From: Rhizobium sp. 007
GTDB taxonomy: Bacteria > Pseudomonadota > Alphaproteobacteria > Rhizobiales > Rhizobiaceae
Direction of reading: 5' to 3'
Assembly (NCBI RefSeq): GCF_015353075.1
Contig: NZ_CP064187.1
Span: 2,604,001 to 2,668,000 of the forward strand
Length of the DNA: 64,000 bases
A program made the translations under genes and the position numbers. Each line of letters starts with the position of its first letter. Position 1 is the stretch's first letter. The notes under the pieces are model-generated. The model saw nothing but the letters and a program-made list of their open reading frames with translations, did not search any database and was not told the DNA's origin. Positions 47,051 through 54,434 of this stretch are shown piece by piece.

Positions 47051-47079
47051 GCAAAAAACAAAGCCGCCCGGAGGCGGCT
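47051..47079 (-). terminator. terminator of the CheY-like gene
   Basis: A stem AGCCGCC/GGCGGCT (47062-47068 with 47073-47079) with a 4-nt loop. On the minus strand it is followed by TTGTTTTTTG. It lies 24 bp past the stop codon. Confidence 0.85.
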
Positions 47080-47102
47080 CAGACCTTAAAGAATATAGGA
47101 AA

Positions 47103-47465
47103 TCAGGCGGCGATGGCGCGGTTGCCGAAGACGGCCGTCAGGATCTTGCGGTCGAAGGGTTTCAGCAGGAAGTCGGTGGCCCCTGCCCGCTTGCCCATCA
47201 TCAGCTTCTTGAGATCGGCCTCGATTACGCAGTAGTAGATCTTGACGTCCTTGCCGCCTTCCATCGCCCGGATGGCGGAGATCAGTTCGAGCGCGCCCTC
47301 CATGCCGGAATCGACGATCATATATTCCGGAAGCTCGGCCTGGCAGCGCGAAAGCGCTTCGCTTGCATTGGACGCCTCACTGACAAGGAAATCGAGTTCG
47401 GAAAGGATACGCTTTCCGACTTTGCGGACGACATCCGAACTATCAGTGATCATGAACCGCTGCAT
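47103..47465 (-). CDS. single-domain response regulator (CheY-like) near chpT
   Basis: A 120-residue stand-alone receiver. The acidic pocket reads MITDSSDVVRKV, with only one Asp where a pair is usual, the phospho-acceptor is Asp52 (YMIVDSGMEG), and Lys is in FLLKPFDRK. It has no output domain. It is not an obvious CpdR or DivK by its opening. It lies between ctrA and chpT on the minus strand, 119 bp after chpT, so a role in the CtrA relay is plausible but unproven. Confidence 0.8.
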   Translation of the reverse strand: MQRFMITDSSDVVRKVGKRILSELDFLVSEASNASEALSRCQAELPEYMIVDSGMEGALELISAIRAMEGGKDVKIYYCVIEADLKKLMMGKRAGATDFLLKPFDRKILTAVFGNRAIAA

Positions 47466-47584
47466 GCCTGCTCCTTCGCTCCACTTTTACCCCAGTGGCG
47501 CTTCCTCAGTCCCTGAGAATAGGTCCATTAGGCTAAGGAAGTGTTACCTGGGACGTGCCAGGCTGCAGCGATGCAACCATGACG

Positions 47585-48232
47585 CTAGACAAAAACCGAC
47601 TCCGCGGTGAAGATAATTTCTTCGCCCGTCGCGCTGTGGCCGAGCTCCATGCCGCTCTCTTCGGCGAGCAGGACCGTGTAGTAAGGCTGGATCGAATGCG
47701 CATCGATCGCCTCCTCGACTTGGCCCGATGTGATTTCCACGAACTTCGCCGGCAGGCGCATCAGCTTGCCCTTGGCAACGATCTTGAACTTGGCGTCGAA
47801 CTCCGGATTCTCAAGCGTTACTTCCAGCGAGCCGCCGCGTGGGATCGAGGAATAGGCAACCAGGAAGAGATTGAGCAGCAGCTTGACACGGTTTTTCGCG
47901 ACGATGGCGCGCGGCCCATTCCAGGTCACCTCGGTCTTCTTTTCGGCAGCTGCGAAATCCTTGGCTGCGCGCTCTGCCTCACCGGTATCGATCGAAGCGC
48001 CGACCGAACCGGAGGCGCCAAATGCCAGGCGTGCAAATTTCAGGCGAACCGAGGCATTGAGCGCACTCGTGCGGATGAGGTCCATGGCGTCCGAATCGGC
48101 GCCGCCTTCGTCCAGCAGCTCGAGACCGTTGTTGATCGCGCCGACGGGCGAGATGACGTCATGGCAAACACGGCTGCAAAGTAGCGCGGCCAGATCCGGG
48201 CCGGTCAATGTGAGATTGGGGTTCTTGGACAT
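47585..48232 (-). CDS. chpT: histidine phosphotransferase ChpT
   Basis: A 215-residue dimeric phosphotransferase that relays phosphate from CckA to CtrA and CpdR. The phospho-accepting His is in LCSRVCHDVISPVGAINNGL (residue 24), followed by a degenerate ATPase-like domain (NRVKLLLNLFLVAYSSIPRG). The start at 48232 has AGGAG 6 bp upstream; a second ATG at 48235 is possible. Its position next to ctrA and sciP agrees with the cell-cycle assignment. Confidence 0.9.
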   Translation of the reverse strand: MSKNPNLTLTGPDLAALLCSRVCHDVISPVGAINNGLELLDEGGADSDAMDLIRTSALNASVRLKFARLAFGASGSVGASIDTGEAERAAKDFAAAEKKTEVTWNGPRAIVAKNRVKLLLNLFLVAYSSIPRGGSLEVTLENPEFDAKFKIVAKGKLMRLPAKFVEITSGQVEEAIDAHSIQPYYTVLLAEESGMELGHSATGEEIIFTAESVFV

Positions 48233-48334
48233 CATCGTCTCCTAAAGGCGGCAAATTTCATCCCGCCTATCATGCTTGATCAAAATTGCACGAAGTTTGC
48301 GCCGTACTCGTCGCCATAATGACACCATATTTGG

Positions 48335-48349
48335 TAAACCGATTATTAA
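48335..48349. promoter_or_regulatory. candidate CtrA box between chpT and eipA
   Basis: TAAA-CCGATTA-TTAA, which reads TTAA-N7-TTTA on the other strand, one mismatch from the CtrA consensus. It is 72 bp before the eipA start and about 100 bp before the chpT start, so it could control either or both. Confidence 0.45.
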
Positions 48350-48420
48350 GACGATCCGCGCAAAATGCATCCACTGCCGGAAACGGCTCATCGAACCGAC
48401 CATGATGAACGGATGACACC

Positions 48421-49017
48421 ATGCGCCTTCAATCCCCCGGAAGATTTATGGGCTTTTGCCGACTCTTCGTCGCGCTGACCATTGCAGCATTTGTGCTCTC
48501 CCCGCAGCAGGCGGCGGCACAGCAGGCCAACAGCAATCAATACACCATGCAGGAGATCGTCGACGCTGGCCATTCCTTTTTCGGATCGACCAGCGGCGGT
48601 CTGGCAAAGGTAGTTGAAGCGGCCTTTCAAAAATATGGTCTGCCAAACGGTTACGTTTTGGGACAGGAAGGGTCCGGCGCCTTCATCGCCGGCCTGACCT
48701 ACGGAGAAGGCCAGCTCAACACCAAGAACGCCGGCGCCCATTCGCTCTACTGGCAGGGACCGTCCCTCGGCATCGACTACGGCGGCCAGGGCTCGCGCGT
48801 CATGATGCTGGTCTACGACCTGCCTTCGATCGACAGCATCTATGCCCGCTTCGGCGGTGTCAGCGGCCAGGCCTTCGTCATTGCCGGCTTTGGCATGACG
48901 CTGCTCAAAAACAATAATGTTCTGGTGGTTCCGATCCGCACCGGCGTCGGCGCCCGCCTCGGCGTCAACGTCGGCTATCTGAAAATCACGCCCGGCCCGA
49001 CCTGGAACCCCTTCTAA
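48421..49017 (+). CDS. eipA: envelope integrity protein EipA (DUF1134)
   Basis: A 198-residue periplasmic protein. The signal peptide (hydrophobic FCRLFVALTIAAFVLS) ends near AAAQQ. The DUF1134 domain reads YTMQEIVDAGHSFFGSTSGG, then GLTYGEGQLNT and IDYGGQGSRVMMLVYDLP. Its Brucella homologue EipA is needed for envelope integrity and, as I recall, is under CtrA control, which fits its place here. The molecular function is unknown. Confidence 0.9.
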   Translation: MRLQSPGRFMGFCRLFVALTIAAFVLSPQQAAAQQANSNQYTMQEIVDAGHSFFGSTSGGLAKVVEAAFQKYGLPNGYVLGQEGSGAFIAGLTYGEGQLNTKNAGAHSLYWQGPSLGIDYGGQGSRVMMLVYDLPSIDSIYARFGGVSGQAFVIAGFGMTLLKNNNVLVVPIRTGVGARLGVNVGYLKITPGPTWNPF

Positions 49018-49137
49018 TCCCACGATCGGCGGCGGGTTTCTTGCCCGCCGTCACCTATCCGCCACTTGCTCTAGGTGCAGCGCGTGCTTTAAACATTGGC
49101 GCTGACGCAAATCAAACCTTAAAGCAATGGCCGCGCC

Positions 49138-50292
49138 GTGATCGAATATGCTCTTCTGTTCGGACTGGGTTTCCTGACGGCGGCGTTCCTCGTCTTCCTG
49201 ATCTCTCCTGCAATCCATCGCCGCATCGTCTGGTATACGGAAAACCGCATGAAGGCGACAATGCCCCTCACCCCGCAGGAAGTAAGGGCGCAGAAGGACA
49301 TGGTACGGGCGCTCTACGCTGCGGAGAATGCCAGAACGGCACAGGACCTGATACGCGAGCGCGAAAAATCCCTGTCCCTGCAGCTTCGCCATGATTCCCT
49401 TGCGCTCGATGCCGGCCGCTTGTCGTCCGAACTCGGCGCATTGCAGGCGCAGATCGGCGATCTGAACGTCGAGGCTGCCGAAATGCGCTCCCACCTGCGC
49501 ATGGACGAAATCTATATCAGCCAGTTGAAGACGAGCCTGCACATTGCCGAACAGGCGACTTCTGCAAAGGAAAGCGAGATCGAGACGCTGCGCACGCGCC
49601 TCAACAAGCTCGCCGAGCAGGCGGACAACCTCAAAATCGACATGGCGGCGCGCGAAACCGAGATGGAAAGTCTAAAAGTCCGTGCCAACGCGCTGCGCGA
49701 CGAACGCGACACCTTGCGCCAGGACGTCAATCTTCTGCAGAAGCGGGCCAAGGATGCCGAGCAGAAGCTGACGCAGCAGGAGCATTTGGTGATCCGCCTG
49801 GAGGACAAATCCGCGCGCGAGGCAGTTGCCGCTGCCGACAAGGAAACGCTGCTCGGCCGCCGCCAGCAGGAAATCGCCAAGCTCAAGGAGCAATTGAAGT
49901 CGCTCAATGCCGGCCTGCGCAAGGCAAACCGCGCGCTTCACGATGCGGGTCTGGCAACGGTCGAAACCAAAGGGGAGGAACTGATGCAGGAAGAATCTCC
50001 AGCTTCCGAACTTGATTCAGCAGCGGTTGCCGCCCGCCTTGCCGAAGAAGTTCGCGCGCGCAGTGCAGCCGTTTCCGATCGCATTTCCAAGGCGAAGGCG
50101 ACGACGGGCAACGACAGCGCCATGCGCGAAGAGATCGCCTCGATCGCGGCTGGCATGGTGGCACTGACGGCGCTTAACGAAGGCCCCTCCTCGCCGATCC
50201 GCGACCTTCTGCCGGAGGATGCGGGTAACGAAGAGGGCGAACGCGTGAGCCTCGCCCAGCGCGCCGCAACAATCCTGTCGCAACCGGGCTGA
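49138..50292 (+). CDS. membrane-anchored coiled-coil protein, function unknown
   Basis: A 384-residue protein starting at GTG 49138. One N-terminal membrane helix (LLFGLGFLTAAFLVFLIS) is followed by WYTENRMKATMPLTPQEVRA, then about 200 residues of continuous heptad-rich coiled coil (about 70-285). An acidic, Ala-rich tail ends in LAQRAATILSQPG. The topology puts the coiled coil in the cytoplasm. It follows eipA by 120 bp. It is conserved in rhizobia as far as I recall; an envelope or division scaffold role is speculation. Confidence 0.7.
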   Translation: MIEYALLFGLGFLTAAFLVFLISPAIHRRIVWYTENRMKATMPLTPQEVRAQKDMVRALYAAENARTAQDLIREREKSLSLQLRHDSLALDAGRLSSELGALQAQIGDLNVEAAEMRSHLRMDEIYISQLKTSLHIAEQATSAKESEIETLRTRLNKLAEQADNLKIDMAARETEMESLKVRANALRDERDTLRQDVNLLQKRAKDAEQKLTQQEHLVIRLEDKSAREAVAAADKETLLGRRQQEIAKLKEQLKSLNAGLRKANRALHDAGLATVETKGEELMQEESPASELDSAAVAARLAEEVRARSAAVSDRISKAKATTGNDSAMREEIASIAAGMVALTALNEGPSSPIRDLLPEDAGNEEGERVSLAQRAATILSQPG

Positions 50293-50293
50293 T

Positions 50294-51115
50294 TCAGAGA
50301 CGAACGGCCGCCGATGCCATCGCGAACAAAGCGATGCCGGTCGCCGTCGCGACATTGAGGCTGTCGAGGCGGGCAGATTGCGGAATGCGCGCACTCCTGA
50401 AACGCGCCAGGACAGCTTCCGGCAGCCCATCTCCCTCGGTACCGACCACCAGCGCCATGCGATCCGAAGGTGCTATCGCACGGATATCCGTCTTGCCGCG
50501 CGGCGATAGCGTCCAGATATCGAAACCGCGTTCTGCTAGTGCAACGAGGATATCGAGAGCACTGCTGCTCCGCTGATAGGGAACGCTCAGCACGGAACCT
50601 ACCGAGACACGCATCGCCTTCCGGTAAAGCGGATCGCAGGACGTCTCGTCGAGGAAGATGGCGTCCGCGTTGAAGGCGGCCGCATTGCGGAACATCGAAC
50701 CGGCATTGTCGTGATTGGAAATGCCGCAGCCAACGAGCACCAGCGCGCGCTCCGGCAGGTTGTCGAGCAGGTTCTCGCTGCCCGGGATGCGTCGGCCGAG
50801 CGCCAGCACGCCGCGATGCAGATGGAAGCCGACGATGCCGTCGAGAACATCCGCCTCGGCGACATAGACTGGGACATCGTCCGGCACGCGCGCAAGAATG
50901 TCTGCGACGCCTTCGGCGCGGTTTCGCAGCAGCAGGATTTTCTCGGCCTCGAAGCCGCGTCTCGTAGCGTGGGCTTCGGCCAGCATGCGCAGCACGACGG
51001 TGCCTTCGGCAATGAAGCGGTTCTGCCTGCCCGTCAGGTCGCGTTCGCGGATCGCGCGGAATTCCGCAATGCGCGGATCGTCGGCGCTTTCGATCGTGAT
51101 CGGCGCGGCAGCCAT
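50294..51115 (-). CDS. TrmH/SpoU-family RNA 2'-O-methyltransferase
   Basis: A 273-residue SPOUT enzyme. The N-terminal substrate-binding part (NRFIAEGTVVLRMLAEAHAT) precedes the knotted SAM domain: motif 1 ISNHDNAGSMFRNAAAFNAD, motif 2 MALVVGTEGDGLPEAVLARF and motif 3 IPQSARLDSLNVATATGIAL. It methylates ribose in rRNA or tRNA; the exact target cannot be told. Its stop lies one base from the stop of the coiled-coil gene. Confidence 0.9.
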   Translation of the reverse strand: MAAAPITIESADDPRIAEFRAIRERDLTGRQNRFIAEGTVVLRMLAEAHATRRGFEAEKILLLRNRAEGVADILARVPDDVPVYVAEADVLDGIVGFHLHRGVLALGRRIPGSENLLDNLPERALVLVGCGISNHDNAGSMFRNAAAFNADAIFLDETSCDPLYRKAMRVSVGSVLSVPYQRSSSALDILVALAERGFDIWTLSPRGKTDIRAIAPSDRMALVVGTEGDGLPEAVLARFRSARIPQSARLDSLNVATATGIALFAMASAAVRL

Positions 51116-51120
51116 CGGCC

Positions 51121-51504
51121 TCAGTTGCCGGCGACGGTGATGTCGGCGACGAGCCGACCCGCCTCGATGTCGAAGACCAGCGCCTTGCGCTTGCCGTCGA
51201 TTGATTGGCCGAAGAACAGGATCTGGCTGCCGGAGAGCGACGTGGACTGCACGGCGAACCCGAGCGGCAGGGAAACCGTGGATCTGACCGGCGAATCCGA
51301 AGGAACGCCGGAGCCCGAGACAGCTGCCGTTTCTGCCGGTTCGGCCTTCATCGTCTTGTAGACAACGGCGCCGAAGACCGCCATAAGGCTCACGAACATG
51401 ATGGCGCCGGAGACGATCTGCAGGCGGACCATCTTGCGCCGGACATTTTCCATTGCCGGATCAAGGGGCTGTTCTTCCTGATCGTCCAGCTCGATTTTCG
51501 TCAT
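51121..51504 (-). CDS. small membrane protein, function unknown
   Basis: A 127-residue protein. An acidic start (MTKIELDDQEEQPLDPAMEN) is followed by one membrane helix (QIVSGAIMFVSLMAVFGAVV, about residues 28-50) and a roughly 75-residue periplasmic part with GSQILFFGQSIDGKRKALVF, which looks like a small beta domain. It is divergent from rluD and 5 bp from the methyltransferase gene, so it is probably in an operon with the latter. I do not recognise a function. Confidence 0.72.
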   Translation of the reverse strand: MTKIELDDQEEQPLDPAMENVRRKMVRLQIVSGAIMFVSLMAVFGAVVYKTMKAEPAETAAVSGSGVPSDSPVRSTVSLPLGFAVQSTSLSGSQILFFGQSIDGKRKALVFDIEAGRLVADITVAGN

Positions 51505-51541
51505 CGTGGTGTCCTATGAAATACTTCGGAGAAGAAGCGTC

Positions 51542-52567
51542 TTGAGCGACCCCTTTAAACAAGCATCCGGCATTAGGAAAGTCCTGACTGCCGATGAGAA
51601 TGCCGAAGGCCGCCTCGACGCCTGGCTGACGGCCCAGCTCGGCGAGGAATTTTCCCGCAGCCGCGTCAAGGTGCTGATCAAGGATGGCCAGTTGCTGGTG
51701 AACGGCGCCGTCGTCCTCGATCCGCAAAAGAAGGTGCGCTCCGGCGACAATTACGAACTCCTGCTGCCCGAGCCGGAAGACCCGACGCCGAAGGGCGAAG
51801 ACATCCCGCTCGACATCCTTTACGAGGACGACGACCTCATCGTCATCTCGAAACCGGCCGGCATGGTCGTCCATCCCGCTGCCGGAAACTGGACGGGAAC
51901 ACTCGTCAATGCGCTGATTCACCACTGCGGCGACAGCCTCTCGGGCATTGGCGGCGTCCGGCGGCCAGGCATCGTGCATCGGCTCGACAAGGATACGACC
52001 GGCGTCATGGTCGTCGCCAAGAACGATATTGCACATCGCCACCTGTCGCTTCAGTTTGCCGATCACGGCCGCACCATGCCGCTCAAGCGCGCCTACCAGG
52101 CGATCGTCTGGGGCCGGCCGCGCTCGCTCTCAGGCACGATCGATGCGCCGCTCGGCCGCTCGACCGGCGACCGCACGCGCCGCTCCGTCAAGCGTCCTGA
52201 CAGCCAGGAAGCCGACGAGGCCATCACGCATTACGCAGTGCTTGAACGCTTCCACGAGAGCCCGGATGCAACAGCGCTTGCCGCCCTCGTCGAATGCCAT
52301 CTGGAGACCGGCCGTACCCATCAGATTCGCGTCCATATGGCCCATATCGGCCATCCGTTGCTTGGCGATACGGTCTATGGCGCGCATTTCAGAACCAAGG
52401 CCAATCTACTGCCCGATGAAGCACGTAAAGTCGTCAACAGCTTCGGCCGTCAGGCGCTCCATGCCTATATGCTGCAGTTCGAGCATCCCCGCACGGGTGA
52501 ACTCATGCACTTCGAAGTGCCCCTCCCCGTAGATATGGTGGAACTCGCAGAAGCGCTCCGCCGTTAG
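51542..52567 (+). CDS. rluD: 23S rRNA pseudouridine synthase RluD
   Basis: A 341-residue RluA-family enzyme. An S4 RNA-binding domain (about 15-75, GEEFSRSRVKVLIKDGQLLV) precedes the catalytic domain with the active Asp in VHRLDKDTTGVMVVAKN, then RPLGRSTGDR-type (here APLGRSTGDRTRRSVKR) and GRTHQIRVHMAHIGHPLLGD. I prefer TTG 51542 (LSDPFKQAS); GTG 51506 would add 12 residues. RluD modifies U1911, U1915 and U1917 of 23S rRNA; the long insert-free form fits RluD best. Confidence 0.9.
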   Translation: MSDPFKQASGIRKVLTADENAEGRLDAWLTAQLGEEFSRSRVKVLIKDGQLLVNGAVVLDPQKKVRSGDNYELLLPEPEDPTPKGEDIPLDILYEDDDLIVISKPAGMVVHPAAGNWTGTLVNALIHHCGDSLSGIGGVRRPGIVHRLDKDTTGVMVVAKNDIAHRHLSLQFADHGRTMPLKRAYQAIVWGRPRSLSGTIDAPLGRSTGDRTRRSVKRPDSQEADEAITHYAVLERFHESPDATALAALVECHLETGRTHQIRVHMAHIGHPLLGDTVYGAHFRTKANLLPDEARKVVNSFGRQALHAYMLQFEHPRTGELMHFEVPLPVDMVELAEALRR

Positions 52568-52739
52568 CAGTATAACGTCTTCGTGAAGGCTTTTGATGGG
52601 CTTGAACCGCTGTTCCGCCATACTTATCTGTATGTTGACTTAGTGCGGGCTTGGATTTGAGCCGCACGTCCCGGTTCGCCAGTTCCGACGCGGGGACGCG
52701 TTCCATCGGGAACCGGAATCTATATAGGAGGGTGCAATC

Positions 52740-53648
52740 ATGGCCCGCAATACCTTGCCGTCCATTACCGCCGGCGAAGCCGGTCTCAATCGTTATCTCG
52801 ACGAAATCCGCAAGTTTCCGATGCTGGAGCCGCAGCAGGAATATATGCTGGCAAAGCGTTATTCCGAGCACGGTGACCGCGAAGCTGCGCATAAACTCGT
52901 CACCAGCCACCTGCGTCTCGTCGCCAAGATCGCGATGGGCTACCGCGGCTACGGCCTGCCGATCGGCGAAGTCGTGTCCGAAGGCAATGTCGGCCTCATG
53001 CAAGCCGTCAAGAAATTTGATCCGGAACGCGGTTTCCGTCTCGCCACCTACGCGATGTGGTGGATCAAGGCCTCGATCCAGGAATACATCCTGCGCTCGT
53101 GGTCGCTGGTGAAGATGGGCACGACCGCTAACCAGAAGCGCCTGTTCTTCAACCTGCGCCGCCTCAAGGGCCGGATCCAGGCAATCGACGAAGGCGACCT
53201 GAAGCCGGAGCATGTCGCGGAGATCGCCACGAAGCTGAACGTCTCCGAGGAGGAGGTCGTTTCGATGAACCGCCGCCTTTCCGGCGACGCTTCGCTGAAC
53301 GCGCCGATCAAGGCCTCCGAAGGCGACAGCGGCCAGTGGCAGGATTGGCTCGTGGACGACCACGACAGCCAGGAAGAGGTGCTGATCGAGCAGGACGAGC
53401 TCGAAACGCGCCGCCGCATGCTCTCGAAGGCGATGGGCGTGCTGAACGACCGCGAACGCCGCATCTTCGAAGCACGCCGCCTTGCCGACGATCCGGTCAC
53501 GCTGGAAGATCTGTCGACCGAGTTCGACATCAGCCGCGAACGCGTGCGCCAGATCGAAGTCCGCGCCTTCGAAAAGGTGCAGGACGCGGTGCGCAAGGAA
53601 GCGCTGGAAAGGGCAAACGCCGTCCGCGTCGTCGAAGCCACGGCATAA
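52740..53648 (+). CDS. rpoH: heat-shock sigma factor RpoH (sigma-32)
   Basis: A 302-residue sigma factor. It opens MARNTLPSITAGEAGLNRYL, with region 2 core binding (HLRLVAKIAMGYRGYGLPIG) and -10 recognition (LATYAMWWIKASIQEYILRS). The RpoH box QKRLFFNLRRLKGRI is present, and region 4 (LSTEFDISRERVRQIEVRAF) ends the protein. A GGAGGG ribosome site lies 7 bp upstream. The box and length fit RpoH1 of rhizobia. The 172-bp upstream region has a TTGACT at 52635-52640 but no convincing -10. Confidence 0.96.
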   Translation: MARNTLPSITAGEAGLNRYLDEIRKFPMLEPQQEYMLAKRYSEHGDREAAHKLVTSHLRLVAKIAMGYRGYGLPIGEVVSEGNVGLMQAVKKFDPERGFRLATYAMWWIKASIQEYILRSWSLVKMGTTANQKRLFFNLRRLKGRIQAIDEGDLKPEHVAEIATKLNVSEEEVVSMNRRLSGDASLNAPIKASEGDSGQWQDWLVDDHDSQEEVLIEQDELETRRRMLSKAMGVLNDRERRIFEARRLADDPVTLEDLSTEFDISRERVRQIEVRAFEKVQDAVRKEALERANAVRVVEATA

Positions 53649-53674
53649 CGGGTTCGCGCCTCGGTATGAGATCG

Positions 53675-53720
53675 GAAAGCCGCTTGCTGCAGATTGCGGC
53701 AGGCGGCTTTCTTCATTTTA
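53675..53720 (+). terminator. rpoH terminator
   Basis: Outer stem GAAAGCCGC/GCGGCTTTC (53675-53683 with 53703-53711) with a 19-nt loop that holds a short inner CTGC/GCAG pairing, followed by TTCATTTTA. It begins 26 bp past the rpoH stop. Confidence 0.75.
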
Positions 53721-53744
53721 AGTTTGCAAGAGGCACCTTCCAGG

Positions 53745-54386
53745 ATGAGGCAAAAGCCGAAACTGTTCGGCGCGGATTACAGCGTTTATGTGCGGGCCGC
53801 GCGGCTCACCTTGCATGAGAAGGGCGTTGACTACGATCTGGTGCCTGTCGATGTCTTTGCAGCGGCAGGACCGCCGTCATCCTATCTCGCCCGGCAGCCG
53901 TTCGGCTGAATCCCAGCCTTGGAGCATGACGGCTTCAATCTTTATGAGACCGGAGCGATAACCCGCTACATTGATGCGGCATTCAACGGTCCAAGCCTGC
54001 AACCGGCAACTCCAAGGAAGTGCGCCCGGATGAACCAGATCATCAGCATCGCGGATGGATACATCTACTCCAACCTCGTCTGGGGAATGTATGTGGAACT
54101 GGTGTCGAAGCCGCTGCGCGGAGAGCCAAGCGATGAGGCGCGCGTGGCCATCGCTCGATCCAAAGCGCCTGTTTGCCTGCAGGCTCTTGCGGATTTGATG
54201 GATGGCGAGCCTTGGCTCGCGGGAGAGACGCTGACATTGGCGGATCTGCACGTCGCACCAATGATGGATTATTTCCTGACGGTTCCCGAAGGGCGGAAGC
54301 TGCTTGAGCAGCACACCGGTCTCACCGCCTGGTGGCAACGCATCGCCGAGCGTCCAAGCATGCAATACACAAAGCCAACGACATGA
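53745..54386 (+). pseudogene. glutathione S-transferase interrupted by an in-frame stop
   Basis: From the ATG at 53745 the frame reads MRQKPKLFGADYSVYVRAAR to LARQPFG, then TGA (53907-53909), and continues in the same frame with IPALEHDGFNLYETGAITRY to 54386. The usual FG-(K/R)-IP motif before the glutathione-contact residues shows that the TGA replaces a basic residue; CGA to TGA is a single change. The C-terminal helical domain (PWLAGETLTLADLHVAPMMD) is intact. Without the mutation it would be a 213-residue GST. Sequencing error is the alternative. Confidence 0.85.
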
Positions 54387-54434
54387 GCCCGGCAGCGGGT
54401 TGTTCCGCTGCCACTTTTCCAGGCGACCAGCGCG

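Noticed and set aside
53907..53909. TGA in the GST read as selenocysteine
   Set aside because: The position is a conserved Lys/Arg in GST proteins, not Cys, and no SECIS-like hairpin follows directly.
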